Shown here: positions 1 to 9,311 of the stretch, one piece after another | Position numbering within the stretch: the first letter of the stretch is position 1 | How the letters are laid out: each line of letters starts with the position of its first letter | Source: J054 sp965221985 | Lineage (GTDB): Bacteria > Pseudomonadota > Gammaproteobacteria > Steroidobacterales > GCA-2729495 | Direction: 5' to 3' | DNA: 64,000 nucleotides | Assembly (NCBI GenBank): GCA_965221985.1 | Contig: OZ244928.1 | Location: forward strand, 2,542,001 to 2,606,000 | The notes under the pieces: generated by a model | What the model saw: only the letters and a program-made list of their open reading frames with translations | What the model was told of the DNA's origin: nothing | The model's database searches: none | Position numbers and translations under genes: made by a program

Positions 1-874
1 TCGCAACACCCCGAAAAAACTCAACATGAGCGCCTTGAGGATCAGCGGTGCGCAAGCCAATCCAAGGTAAATGCGTCGTGAGGTCGTACCAAGCACCGCG
101 ATGTTCCAAGTAGCGAGTTTGGGCTTGCTCATAAGGCAGATGTAGGCCTTCATGGGAGGCGAAAAAGTCCACCCCGCGCGCATCGTCTAAGCGGCTGCCA
201 GTCATGGATTCGAAAAAGTCCAAGCCATCGGCCACTCGCTGCACAATTTGGTGGTATTGCTCCGCCGAAGCCGAATGACTGACGAAATCGAGATCCCAGT
301 TTTCGGGGTGATGCAAGTCGGCAAAGCCACCCGCCGCCAATGACCGCACAAAATTCAAGGTTAGGGCCGCCCGTTCATAGCCACGCAATAACAGTTCGGG
401 ATCGGGCTCGCGGTGCTCGGGTGTAAACAAAGTTCGATTGACTAAATCGCCGCGATAGCTGGGTAGAGAAACGCCGTCGCGAGTTTCCGCATCCGCCGAG
501 CGTGGTTTAGCGTACTGACCCGCAATTCGGCCGATACGCACAACGGGTTGTTTTAACCCTGCCGTTAGCACGACACTCATTTGCAACAAGATCTTGAGTT
601 GCCCCACCACGCGCGCGGAGGTGCAATCCACGAAACTCTCCGCACAGTCTCCGCCTTGCAGCACGAAGGCCCGGCCGCGTTGGGCGCGAGCCAACTGTTG
701 CTGAAGATTGTGAATTTCCCAGCTCGTTACCAGTGGTGGCAGCGCCGCCAGTTGTACCAATGACTCATCAAGCTTTTGGCCGTCGCGATAGGTCGCCTGC
801 TGCGTGGCCCCGCAAAGGCGCCAGCTATCGGGCTGCCAGGATTCCTGGTCTTGGGTGCTGGTCTGACTGGACAT
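1..874 (-). CDS. Class II 3-deoxy-7-phosphoheptulonate (DAHP) synthase, partial (C-terminus beyond left edge)
   Basis: Condenses phosphoenolpyruvate and erythrose-4-phosphate to DAHP, the first step of the cytoplasmic shikimate pathway. I translated the minus strand from the ATG at 874: about 291 residues are open to the window edge, roughly two thirds of the usual ~450 of the plant-type (class II) family. Family hallmarks are visible: the W-x-P-x-SW N-terminus, LQGGDCAESF, RIGRIAGQYAKPRS and HEGLHLPYEQ. The gene lies 5 bp downstream of the metallo-hydrolase at 880-1788 on the same strand, so they are probably co-transcribed. The class is clear; a paralogue-specific symbol is not assigned. 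Confidence 0.9.
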   Translation of the reverse strand, partial: MSSQTSTQDQESWQPDSWRLCGATQQATYRDGQKLDESLVQLAALPPLVTSWEIHNLQQQLARAQRGRAFVLQGGDCAESFVDCTSARVVGQLKILLQMSVVLTAGLKQPVVRIGRIAGQYAKPRSADAETRDGVSLPSYRGDLVNRTLFTPEHREPDPELLLRGYERAALTLNFVRSLAAGGFADLHHPENWDLDFVSHSASAEQYHQIVQRVADGLDFFESMTGSRLDDARGVDFFASHEGLHLPYEQAQTRYLEHRGAWYDLTTHLPWIGLRTADPQGAHVEFFRGVA

Positions 875-879
875 GGTTT

Positions 880-1788
880 TTACTGGGCCATGCCCCGGTA
901 GATCATTTCTATCCATTGATCGGGTTTGATGAAACCACTTCCCCACTGCTCATCAAACTCGGCCGTTGGCTTGCTGGCCTGTATTTCTTCTAAAGTTTTG
1001 CCATCCGCAATGAGTGCTTGCAGGCGATTGGCCACGGTTTCCAGCAGGTCGCGAAATCGAATTAGTTTAGTGCGATCGCTTAAGGGACCGTGGCCTGGAA
1101 TCACGCGGGTATCAAAATCAATTTTGGTTAAGGCCGTATCAATGGCCGCGATCATGCCGCGAATGGAACCGCCGCTGTTGCGATCGATAAAGGGATAGAA
1201 ACCTTCGAAATAGGTATCGCCCATGTGTACCACGTTGGCCTCCTCGAACCAAATAATCGCATCGCCGTCGGTATGGGCTGCGGGCACATGTTCGGCCCGG
1301 ACGGTGTGGCCGTTAAGGTGCAAGCTGACGCTGCGGTCAAAGGTAACCACCGGCAACGCGGCGGCGGGTGATGCCGGTACTTCGGATTGAAAAAACTCGG
1401 AAAAGAACTTCCTGCTCATGCGACGGCGCACGTTATCTTGAGCAATGATCAAAGCGCCTGCCTTGGCCAGATTTTCGTTACCGCCGGTATGGTCGCCATG
1501 CCAGTGAGTATTGATGATCATGCGAATGGGTTGGTCGGAGATCTTGGCCACCGCCGCGGTGATCTTGTCCGTCAGTGGGCCGTATTGATCGTCGATGAGC
1601 ACGACGCCATCCTCGCCAACCAAGACGCCGATATTGCCGCCTGAGCCCTGCATCATGTAGATGCCATCGGCCACGGACTGGGTAGTGATTTCTATCTTGC
1701 TGAAATCCTGTTGCTGGGCGCCGGCCGTAGCAGCCCAGGCGAGAGCGGTTCCGAAAACGATGAATATGGGTATCAGCCGTGAGTTCAT
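880..1788 (-). CDS. Exported metallo-beta-lactamase-fold hydrolase
   Basis: A 302-residue protein with an N-terminal signal peptide (hydrophobic run after MNSRLIP, ending near AGAQQQ), so periplasmic. The dizinc MBL signature is complete: THWHGDH (about residues 96-102), a later His in AAHTDGD, Asp in MGDTYF and a terminal His in PGHGP. The fold is that of subclass B3-like and glyoxalase II-like hydrolases, and the substrate cannot be stated. I chose the ATG at 1788 because AGGAAAAACCC lies just upstream; an in-frame extension to 1821 would put a polar tail before the signal peptide. It precedes the DAHP synthase by 5 bp and is divergent from nfeD. Confidence 0.85.
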   Translation of the reverse strand: MNSRLIPIFIVFGTALAWAATAGAQQQDFSKIEITTQSVADGIYMMQGSGGNIGVLVGEDGVVLIDDQYGPLTDKITAAVAKISDQPIRMIINTHWHGDHTGGNENLAKAGALIIAQDNVRRRMSRKFFSEFFQSEVPASPAAALPVVTFDRSVSLHLNGHTVRAEHVPAAHTDGDAIIWFEEANVVHMGDTYFEGFYPFIDRNSGGSIRGMIAAIDTALTKIDFDTRVIPGHGPLSDRTKLIRFRDLLETVANRLQALIADGKTLEEIQASKPTAEFDEQWGSGFIKPDQWIEMIYRGMAQ

Positions 1789-1903
1789 GGGTTTTTCCTG
1801 CTGCCAGTCACCAGCGCGCATTATTCCACGTTTAATGGCCGTCCTGCCCTCGGGAGTTCGGCTGGACTGGTATCATGAGCAGTCTTGGTTGAAGGTGGAA
1901 GGA

Positions 1904-3331
1904 ATGATATCCCCGCGCAATAGTCTCCGGCGGCTGCTGATGCTGATCGTGTGGAGTGGCCTTTTCAGTCCCGTCTTCGCGACGGCGGGCGATGCGGTGC
2001 GCTTAGAGATAAAGGGCGCCATCGGGCCGGCCACGGCTGACTACATTGCCAAGGGCATTGCGCATGCCCAAGATCAGAACGCGACGCTGATCGTCCTGGA
2101 AATGGACACCCCCGGCGGGCTCGATTCCGCCATGCGCGCCATCATCAAGGATATTCTCGCTTCACCGATTCCAGTGGTGACCTACGTATCGCCCGAGGGG
2201 TCCCGCGCGGCCAGCGCCGGCACCTATATTCTGTATGCTAGCCATGTTGCCGCCATGGCACCGGCCACGAACTTGGGTGCGGCCACGCCCGTGCAAATTG
2301 GCGGCGGCGGTTCTCCCTTGCCAGGGCAACAACCCGCACCAGAGGATACGGAACAAACATCCGACGGCAATGGCAAGAATGAACAAGCCGCTACGGATTC
2401 CGAGTCTGCTGAACCGGCCCTTGAGGGCACGGCCATGGAACGCAAGGCCATCAATGATGCGGTAGCCTATATCCGGGGGCTGGCGGAAATGCGTGGCCGC
2501 AATGCCGACTGGGCCGAGCGCGCGGTGCGGGAAGCGGCGAGTCTGAGCGCCGAACAAGCACAGGCGCAGAATGTTATCGACCTGGTTGCTGAGTCCATCG
2601 ACGAACTGTTGACTGCCATTGATCAACGCAGCGTCCGCGTCAATGACAAGGACATGGTTCTTGAGACAGCGGACTTAGAACTGGAATCCTTCGAGCCCGA
2701 TTGGCGAACCAAGTTGCTCGCCGTGATCACCGATCCGACCGTGGCCTACATGTTGATGCTGGCCGGAATTTATGGGCTGCTTTTCGAAGGTTACAACCCG
2801 GGCGCCTTAGTGCCGGGTGTGGTGGGCGCTATTTGCATTCTGCTTGCCCTTTACGCTTTTCAAGTTCTGCCCGTTAACTACGCGGGTTTGGCCCTGATCC
2901 TACTCGGCTTGGTGTTGATGATTTCCGAAGCCTTTGTGCCCAGCTTTGGGGCCCTGGGCCTTGGTGGCGTCGTGGCTTTCGTATTTGGCTCCATCATATT
3001 GTTTGATCATGAGGTGCCGGGATTCCAAGTGGCGCGATCTTTGATTATCAGTATCGCCGCGGTCGCATCATTATTGCTGTTGGGGTTGCTCACGATGTTT
3101 GCCCGCATGCGTCTGCGTCCGGTGGTCACGGGCATGGAAGAGATGATTGGTAGCATCGGCGAAGCCATGGAAGATTTTGTCGGCGATGGCCGAATTTTCG
3201 TTCACGGCGAACGCTGGCAGGCGCAAACTGAGGTCGCCATCCGCAAAGGTGATGCGGTGAAGGTGACCCGGGTGGATGGATTAACTTTGGGTGTAGAGCC
3301 CGTGGCGGCAGATCAAGCCAAGCAGAATTAA
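1904..3331 (+). CDS. NfeD-type membrane-bound ClpP-class serine protease
   Basis: A 475-residue NfeD long form. It has a signal segment (residues ~6-27), then a ClpP-like protease domain with the MDTPGG strand and the Ser-containing RAASAGTYI motif. A Pro/Gln/Glu-rich linker follows, then an ERKA segment likely to carry the catalytic Lys. After that come four to five membrane helices (~270-410) and a C-terminal NfeD OB-fold (EMIGSIGEA onward). The family cleaves stomatin C-termini and helps membrane quality control. The ATG at 1904 follows AAGGTGGAAGGA and gives a proper signal peptide; the longer in-frame reading from 1661 overlaps the divergent MBL gene. The stomatin homologue starts 17 bp downstream, the classic pairing. 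Confidence 0.88.
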   Translation: MISPRNSLRRLLMLIVWSGLFSPVFATAGDAVRLEIKGAIGPATADYIAKGIAHAQDQNATLIVLEMDTPGGLDSAMRAIIKDILASPIPVVTYVSPEGSRAASAGTYILYASHVAAMAPATNLGAATPVQIGGGGSPLPGQQPAPEDTEQTSDGNGKNEQAATDSESAEPALEGTAMERKAINDAVAYIRGLAEMRGRNADWAERAVREAASLSAEQAQAQNVIDLVAESIDELLTAIDQRSVRVNDKDMVLETADLELESFEPDWRTKLLAVITDPTVAYMLMLAGIYGLLFEGYNPGALVPGVVGAICILLALYAFQVLPVNYAGLALILLGLVLMISEAFVPSFGALGLGGVVAFVFGSIILFDHEVPGFQVARSLIISIAAVASLLLLGLLTMFARMRLRPVVTGMEEMIGSIGEAMEDFVGDGRIFVHGERWQAQTEVAIRKGDAVKVTRVDGLTLGVEPVAADQAKQN

Positions 3332-3348
3332 CTTAGCAGGAGACTTCC

Positions 3349-4116
3349 ATGCCTTTCGCAGTTTTCGGACTCGTTATCTTATTCGCACTGTTGGTCAGTG
3401 CGGTAAAAATCTTGAATGAATATGAACGCGGCGTCATTTTCTTTCTCGGCCGCTTTCAAAAGGTCAAGGGGCCCGGTTTGATCATCGTCATTCCGTTTAT
3501 TCAGCGCATGGTCAAGGTTGATTTGCGTGTAATTGTGATGGATGTACCGACCCAGGACGTCATATCCCAAGACAACGTGTCGGTGAAAGTCAATGCCGTG
3601 GTTTATTTCCGCATCGTCGATCCCGAACGCGCCATCATTCAGGTTGCCAATGTCTTTGAAGCCACCAGTCAGTTAGCACAAACCACTTTACGCTCTGTGT
3701 TGGGTCAACATGAACTCGATGAAATGTTGTCGGAACGGGAAAAGCTGAATAACGATATTCAAAAGATTCTTGATCAACATACGGATGCCTGGGGCATTAA
3801 AGTTTCAAACGTTGAGATCAAGCACATTGACCTGGACGAAAGCATGATTCGCGCCATTGCCGCCCAGGCCGAGGCGGAGCGCGCGCGGCGCGCCAAGGTA
3901 ATTCATGCCGAAGGTGAGAGTCAGGCGGCCGGTATGTTGTCCTCGGCGGCCCAGCAGCTGGCGTCCGAGGGTGGGGCCTTGCAGCTGCGGTATATGCAGA
4001 CCTTGACGGAGATCGCCAAGGATCGCACGAATACCATCGTTTTCCCGTTGCCCATGGATTTGATTGAGCCGCTGATGGGGAAATTGAAGGGCCCGGGCTC
4101 GTCTACCGACCCGTGA
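3349..4116 (+). CDS. Slipin / stomatin-like SPFH-domain protein
   Basis: A 255-residue membrane-anchored SPFH (PHB) protein. A single hydrophobic N-terminal helix (residues 2-19) is followed by the NEYERGVIFFLGRF prohibitin motif and the SPFH core. An Ala/Glu-rich coiled coil (EAERARRAKVIHAEGE) then leads to a short hydrophobic tail. Family members form oligomeric microdomain scaffolds and are substrates of the partner NfeD protease, encoded 17 bp upstream. Length and motifs match bacterial slipins such as P. horikoshii PH1511. The start has AGGAGACTTCC immediately upstream. Confidence 0.92.
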   Translation: MPFAVFGLVILFALLVSAVKILNEYERGVIFFLGRFQKVKGPGLIIVIPFIQRMVKVDLRVIVMDVPTQDVISQDNVSVKVNAVVYFRIVDPERAIIQVANVFEATSQLAQTTLRSVLGQHELDEMLSEREKLNNDIQKILDQHTDAWGIKVSNVEIKHIDLDESMIRAIAAQAEAERARRAKVIHAEGESQAAGMLSSAAQQLASEGGALQLRYMQTLTEIAKDRTNTIVFPLPMDLIEPLMGKLKGPGSSTDP

Positions 4117-4143
4117 GAGCAAGTTCGGGCACCTGCAGATGAA

Positions 4144-4935
4144 CTACTGGGCGGCGGTATCCAGTTTGCGCTTGGCCTGCGACCACAATTGCTCAAGCGC
4201 GTCCGCACTGTATGTGGACCAATCGCCACCCTGCTCATTGACCGCCGCTTCAAGGAATTCAAATCGGCCTTGAAACTTTCGATTCGCTAGGCGTAACGCC
4301 TCTTCCGCATTCACACTACATTTTCTCGCCAGATTGGTTACGGCGAAGAGCAGATCACCGATCTCTTCGTTAATAGCAGTTTGATCGTGCTTGCTGCGTG
4401 CCTCATCGAGCTCTTGGAGCTCTTCTAAAACCTTGTCGCGCGCACCTTCGGCGCTGGGCCAGTCAAAGCCAACTCGGCTTGCCCGTTTACTGAGTTTCTC
4501 TGCTCTTAGCAATGCCGGCAGGCTCAGACTGATGCCCGCCAAAACTCGTGATTCACCCTGCGCGGCGCGTTCGGCAGTCTTGTGGGCCTCCCAGGCTTGC
4601 GTTTGTGCCGCTGCGCTGCCGACTTGCGCACCGTCAAACACATGGGGATGCCGGCGAATCATTTTGTCCGCTATAGCGTCGACGACGTCAGCGAAGTCGA
4701 AGGCGCAGCTCTCCTTTGCAATCTGGGCATGAAAGACGACTTGCAAGAGTAAGTCTCCCAATTCGTCTTTTAGATCGTCCAGGTCTTTGCGGTCAATGGC
4801 ATCGGCCACTTCGTAGGCCTCTTCGATGGTATAGGGCGCGATGGAGTGAAAGTTTTGTTCGAGATCCCAAGGACAGCCTTCATCGGGATCCCGCAAGCGC
4901 GCCATTATTTTAAGTAATTTATTGATATCAACCAT
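4144..4935 (-). CDS. mazG: MazG nucleoside triphosphate pyrophosphohydrolase
   Basis: Hydrolyses NTPs or dNTPs to monophosphates and pyrophosphate, as a cytosolic housecleaning enzyme. The 263 residues hold two tandem MazG domains. The first has CPWDLEQ, the EEAYEV helix and DELGDLLLQVVFHAQ; the second has KVLEELQELDEA and NEEIGDLLFAVTNLAR. The paired ExxE and ExxD motifs bind Mg2+. Length matches E. coli MazG (263). It is the last gene of a fumC-nudL-mazG run, 6 bp after nudL. No convincing Shine-Dalgarno precedes the ATG, so translational coupling is likely. It is convergent with the slipin gene. Confidence 0.95.
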   Translation of the reverse strand: MVDINKLLKIMARLRDPDEGCPWDLEQNFHSIAPYTIEEAYEVADAIDRKDLDDLKDELGDLLLQVVFHAQIAKESCAFDFADVVDAIADKMIRRHPHVFDGAQVGSAAAQTQAWEAHKTAERAAQGESRVLAGISLSLPALLRAEKLSKRASRVGFDWPSAEGARDKVLEELQELDEARSKHDQTAINEEIGDLLFAVTNLARKCSVNAEEALRLANRKFQGRFEFLEAAVNEQGGDWSTYSADALEQLWSQAKRKLDTAAQ

Positions 4936-4941
4936 AAGCTA

Positions 4942-5550
4942 TTATTTTTTATTTAATAAATTGACAAATTCATCAATGATATGTGCCGTGGCGCCCCAGA
5001 TCCGGCGGCCTTGGTAGACATATTCAATGGTAGTGATTTCGGTCTCCCGAACTAGGCGTCGACGGGTTTTTCGCTGTCTGGAATCCAGAAAAAAGTCCAA
5101 GGGCACTTCGAAGGCTTCCGCCACCTCGAAGTCGTCTAGTTCCAGGGACAAGGGGCCCGTTGTAAGCCCGACCACAGGAGAAACGACGAATCCCGTGACC
5201 ACGGCATAGGGTGGCAGGTAGCCGGCGATATCAACGACGGAAGCTCGCAGACCAACTTCCTCGCCCGCTTCGCGCAGTGCTGCAGCCAATGGTCCCTCGT
5301 CTTCCGGTTCAACCCGGCCGCCCGGAAAACTGATTTGTCCGGCGTGATCACGCAGGTGCGCCGTGCGCTCGGTCAACAGCAGAGAAAGCTCCCCCCGTGT
5401 GTCGACAACGGGCACCAAAACAGCCGCTGCGATTAATGGGTCGGGAAAAAGAACCGCCTGCAGGTCCGGCGTCCATCGGCCCAGGGCGTCCCGCGCCGGA
5501 TCCGGCGACACTTGCGTTTCCGCCAACCGCCGCAGGATCCGCTCGCGCAC
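4942..5550 (-). CDS. nudL: NUDIX hydrolase of the CoA pyrophosphatase (NudL/YeaB) type
   Basis: A 202-residue NUDIX protein whose box reads GGRVEPEDEG..AALREAGEEVGL, a near-consensus GX5EX7REUXEEXGU. It is preceded by the HAGQISFPGG stretch typical of the UPF0035/NudL coenzyme A diphosphatases, which cleave CoA to phosphopantetheine and 3',5'-ADP. The start is GTG at 5550 with AAGGAG about 11 nt upstream, and no in-frame ATG is better placed. It sits between fumC (15 bp upstream) and mazG (6 bp downstream), both on the same strand. Substrate is by family analogy. Confidence 0.87.
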   Translation of the reverse strand: MRERILRRLAETQVSPDPARDALGRWTPDLQAVLFPDPLIAAAVLVPVVDTRGELSLLLTERTAHLRDHAGQISFPGGRVEPEDEGPLAAALREAGEEVGLRASVVDIAGYLPPYAVVTGFVVSPVVGLTTGPLSLELDDFEVAEAFEVPLDFFLDSRQRKTRRRLVRETEITTIEYVYQGRRIWGATAHIIDEFVNLLNKK

Positions 5551-5565
5551 AGTGTTCAGGGCTCC

Positions 5566-6954
5566 TTAGGACTTAATGCCGCCCCGGGTCAATTCCAATG
5601 CATCGAGCAATCGATCCAGCTCAGCGTCGGATAGATCCGTTTCTTCGGCGGCAACCTCGCGAACGGGTCTACCCTCGGCGTACGCTTTCTTGGCTATGGC
5701 CGCACCTTTTTCGTAGCCAATGACGGGATTCATCGCGGTAACGAGAATGGGATTGCGGTCTAAGGCCTCGATGAGCTTGGCCTGGTTCACCGTAAATCCG
5801 ACAATGGCCCGATCGGCCAGTGCGCGCGCCGCATTGGCCAGCAAATTAATACTCTGATCCAGATTATAGGCTACCACCGGCAGCATCACATTCAATTGGA
5901 AATTGCCGGACTGACCCGCCACCGTCACCGTGCCGTCATTACCAATGACCTGTGCGGCTACCATGGCGACGGCTTCGGGTATCACCGGATTCACTTTGCC
6001 CGGCATGATGCTGCTGCCTGGTTGTAGTGCCGGTAGCGCGATCTCGCCAAGACCCGCCAGCGGACCACTGTTCATCCAACGCAAATCGTTGGCGATTTTC
6101 ATTAGGGATACCGCAATGGTTTTGAGTTGTCCCGACAATTCCACCGCCGTGTCTTGGGACGAAAGCGCTTCGAAATAGTCGGGCGCGGGGGCAAAACTCA
6201 AACTACTTTGTTCGGACAGTAGCACCGCGACCTTGGCGCCAAAACTTGGATGCGCATTGATGCCCGTCCCCACCGCGGTGCCACCCAGGGCCAGCCGGCA
6301 CAATCGCGGCATGACAGCTTGCACGCGCGTGGAGCCCTGCTTGATCTGGGTCGCCCAGCCCCCGAGTTCTTGATCCATGCGCACGGGCATGGCGTCCATT
6401 AAGTGAGTGCGGCCGGTCTTTACCACGCCCGCGACTTCTTTTGCTTTCTCAAGCAAGCTCGTTTCCAGATGTTCTAAGGCTGGGAGTAGCTCTTCGTTGA
6501 CCAGCAGCGCCGCGCCCACATGCACGGCCGTAGGAATCACGTCATTGCTGCTTTGCCCCATATTGACATCGTCGTTGGGATGAACAGTTTCTCCCAAGTT
6601 CTTGGTGGCCAGTTGTGAGATGACCTCATTGGCGTTCATATTCGAGCTGGTGCCCGAACCCGTTTGAAAAACGTCGATGGGGAAATGCTGATCGTAGTCG
6701 CCTTGGGCCACTTGTTGCGCGGCGGTTTGAATCGCCACGGCGGTCTTGGTGGGCATCAGTCCGAGTTCGGCATTGGCACCCGCGGTGGCCCACTTCACCA
6801 AACCCAGGGCGCGAATGAAGCCACGCGGCATGGGTAAGCCGCTGATGGGGAAATTTTCGACGGCACGCTGGGTTTGTGCACGCCACAAGGCGTCCGCGGG
6901 TACCTGAAGCTCGCCCATGCTGTCGCGCTCGGTACGAAATTTTTGTTTCGACAT
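5566..6954 (-). CDS. fumC: Class II fumarate hydratase
   Basis: Interconverts fumarate and malate in the TCA cycle as a cofactor-independent homotetramer. The 462 residues show all three conserved regions: TGSGTSSNMNANEVI, VKTGRTHLMDAMPVR and the superfamily signature GSSIMPGKVNPVI with the active-site Ser and Lys. Length equals the usual ~463 residues. The ATG has a strong AGGAGGGTGGC immediately upstream. It is divergent from purB, another member of the same lyase superfamily, and probably heads a fumC-nudL-mazG transcript. Confidence 0.96.
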   Translation of the reverse strand: MSKQKFRTERDSMGELQVPADALWRAQTQRAVENFPISGLPMPRGFIRALGLVKWATAGANAELGLMPTKTAVAIQTAAQQVAQGDYDQHFPIDVFQTGSGTSSNMNANEVISQLATKNLGETVHPNDDVNMGQSSNDVIPTAVHVGAALLVNEELLPALEHLETSLLEKAKEVAGVVKTGRTHLMDAMPVRMDQELGGWATQIKQGSTRVQAVMPRLCRLALGGTAVGTGINAHPSFGAKVAVLLSEQSSLSFAPAPDYFEALSSQDTAVELSGQLKTIAVSLMKIANDLRWMNSGPLAGLGEIALPALQPGSSIMPGKVNPVIPEAVAMVAAQVIGNDGTVTVAGQSGNFQLNVMLPVVAYNLDQSINLLANAARALADRAIVGFTVNQAKLIEALDRNPILVTAMNPVIGYEKGAAIAKKAYAEGRPVREVAAEETDLSDAELDRLLDALELTRGGIKS

Positions 6955-7122
6955 GCCACCCTCCTACGGTGCTGGCTTTGAATCGCGAGCTGCGCACGCG
7001 CCGTTATGGGCCGCGATTCTACAGGGAGCCGAGCGATTTGGGGTGACATTCTCGGCCGGAACTGGTCCATGCTGGTGTATCATTCGCGCCCGGTTTTTTG
7101 TCGGCCATAAGATCATTTCGCC

Positions 7123-8505
7123 ATGGATCTCTCACCCCTCACCGCCTTATCACCCCTAGACGGTCGCTACGCCGGCAAGTTACATCCGCTGCGCGAGTGC
7201 TTCAGCGAGTATGGCTTGATTCGTCTGCGCCTATTGACGGAGGTTCGGTGGCTGCAGTTTTTGGCTGGGCGTCCCGAGGTCGATGATTTCGGCCCCTTGT
7301 CGCCAGTGGTTAGCACTTTCCTGGACAAATTGGTTGATAATTTTGACCGCGATGACGCTTCGCGAATCAAGGCAATCGAAGCCACCACAAATCATGATGT
7401 GAAGGCGGTGGAGTACCTCATCGGCGAACAGCTCGGCGATGATCCTCATCTCGCGGTCCTGCGGCCGTTTGTACATTTCGCTTGTACCTCTGAAGACATT
7501 AACAATATCGCCTATGCCTTGATGTTGCGTCGCGGCCGCGATGAGTTCGTATTGCCGCAGTTGCGCCAGCTCAAGGAATCGCTGAAAGCCATGGCTCGAC
7601 GTTATGCCGATCAGAGCATGTTGTCGCGTACTCACGGGCAGACCGCCAGTCCGACGACACTCGGAAAAGAGTTCGCTAACTTGGTGGCAAGGCTGGATCG
7701 TCAACTTCGCTTGCTGGGACAAGTTCCCTGCCTAGCTAAAATGAACGGTGCGGTGGGTAACTTCAATGCGCATGCCGTCGCTTATCCTGAGGTTGACTGG
7801 CCAAACATGAGTCGTGGCTTCATCGAATCATTGGGTTTGGAGTGGAATGAGTTCACCACGCAAATTGAACCGCATGACTGGATTGCCGAATATTGCGATG
7901 CCTTAGCGCGTATCAACACCATCTTGTTGGATGCGAGCCGTGATATATGGAGCTATATCTCCATCGGGTACTTCAGTCAAAAACGCGTGGAGGGTGAGGT
8001 GGGCTCATCCACTATGCCGCATAAGGTAAACCCCATCGACTTTGAAAATGCCGAAGGCAATCTGGGCATTGCGAATGCCTTGCTCAAGCATTTTGCCGTC
8101 AAGCTGCCGGTGTCTCGTTGGCAACGTGACCTGAGTGATTCAACGGTCTTGCGCAATCTCGGCGTAGCTGTTGGTCATAGCCAGCTGGCCTATGATTCTT
8201 TACGCAAGGGATTGGCCAAACTTGAGGCGGATCCAGCGCGCATGGCCGCGGACCTAGACGCCAGTTGGGAGGTCTTGGGCGAAGCCATTCAAACCCTAAT
8301 GCGGCGCCATGGGCAAGCCGATGCCTACGAACAGCTCAAAGCTCTTACCCGAGGCGAAAACGTGGGACCGAAGGAGTTGCAGAGCTTCTTGCAGAAGCTT
8401 GATCTACCGGCTGAGGCTAGAGACCGGCTATCGGCATTGACGCCCGCGAGCTATACGGGCTTGGCCGCACGGCTGGCGAAGGAAATGGGTCAGCGGCCCG
8501 ATTGA
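7123..8505 (+). CDS. purB: Adenylosuccinate lyase
   Basis: Catalyses two steps of purine synthesis: SAICAR to AICAR, and adenylosuccinate to AMP. The 460 residues match the E. coli-type enzyme (456). Visible motifs are TSEDINNIAYALM (substrate binding), SRTHGQTASPTT (general acid His) and the signature GSSTMPHKVNPIDFEN with the catalytic Ser loop. Divergent from fumC across ~170 bp. In E. coli purB is followed upstream by hflD and mnmA; here two small genes, then mnmA, lie downstream. Confidence 0.97.
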   Translation: MDLSPLTALSPLDGRYAGKLHPLRECFSEYGLIRLRLLTEVRWLQFLAGRPEVDDFGPLSPVVSTFLDKLVDNFDRDDASRIKAIEATTNHDVKAVEYLIGEQLGDDPHLAVLRPFVHFACTSEDINNIAYALMLRRGRDEFVLPQLRQLKESLKAMARRYADQSMLSRTHGQTASPTTLGKEFANLVARLDRQLRLLGQVPCLAKMNGAVGNFNAHAVAYPEVDWPNMSRGFIESLGLEWNEFTTQIEPHDWIAEYCDALARINTILLDASRDIWSYISIGYFSQKRVEGEVGSSTMPHKVNPIDFENAEGNLGIANALLKHFAVKLPVSRWQRDLSDSTVLRNLGVAVGHSQLAYDSLRKGLAKLEADPARMAADLDASWEVLGEAIQTLMRRHGQADAYEQLKALTRGENVGPKELQSFLQKLDLPAEARDRLSALTPASYTGLAARLAKEMGQRPD

Positions 8506-8724
8506 TAACGCAACTGGGCCGCGAGCCAAGCTCTGCGTCGTAGTTTCCATAATCAGTTCTCGAAAATATCCCCTGTCGGACCAGCGGGTACGCGCCCCAT
8601 AAGCAACGTCCGGTCTGCGGTTTACCCTTAATCGGCCAGGAAAACGTGACCCAGTCCTCACTTCTTGATGGACTACAGCCCTAGAATTCAGTGTCCCTCT
8701 CATCGCCCGGGCTATGGGCCGCCG

Positions 8725-9273
8725 ATGGTGATAGGAGCTTTATTCATTCCGTCAAGCCGGTATTTAAAAGTGGACTCACAGGCATCGCGCATTCAAGGTC
8801 GTCGCTGGGTAATTTCTACCCAGGAGGAGAACCTTGAAGCGGCTGTTGAAATTGCCGCCCAGGCCAAGCGCTGGATCTCCATCTATACGCCGGATCTCGA
8901 GCCGGGGATCTACGATCATGATGACTTCCTGGACGTAGCCAAGCGTTTGGTGCTGGCCAAACGCTACGCGAAAATCCGCGTATTGATTTCGGAACCGCAT
9001 CGCACGGTGCGCATCGGTAATCGACTAGTCTCCGTGGGCCGGCGGCTGAATAGTTTTATAGAGTTCCGCAATGTTCACGCAGATTATCGAGAGCATCGTG
9101 AGGCTTTCATGATCGCCGACGACACCGCCTTGCTCTACCGCGTGGAGGGACGGCGCTGGGAAGGCATTGCCGATACTTTTGAGCCCGCCGTCGCCAGACG
9201 GTATCTAGGCTTATTCGATGAAATATGGAATGCTTCTGAACTCGAACAGGAGTTGCGCGAACTTCGCGTGTAA
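8725..9273 (+). CDS. Conserved hypothetical protein, DUF7931-like
   Basis: A soluble protein of about 180 residues. It begins with QEENLEAAVEIAAQAKRWISIYTPDLEP, then a YDHDDF segment, a conserved RIGNRLVSVGRRLNSFIEFR core and a C-terminal FDEIWNAS helix. It resembles the domain that in Pseudomonas relatives follows a GNAT acetyltransferase and in others stands alone beside nudJ or mnmA. That resemblance is from memory and its function is not known. The start is uncertain: an in-frame ATG lies at 8665, but 8725 is used because conserved sequence begins near residue 25. An AGGAG at ~8733 would even suit a start a few codons later. Confidence 0.6.
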   Translation: MVIGALFIPSSRYLKVDSQASRIQGRRWVISTQEENLEAAVEIAAQAKRWISIYTPDLEPGIYDHDDFLDVAKRLVLAKRYAKIRVLISEPHRTVRIGNRLVSVGRRLNSFIEFRNVHADYREHREAFMIADDTALLYRVEGRRWEGIADTFEPAVARRYLGLFDEIWNASELEQELRELRV

Positions 9274-9311
9274 GCTTGCGGTAAAAATCCGCAGCAAGAT
9301 AAATTAGAAAC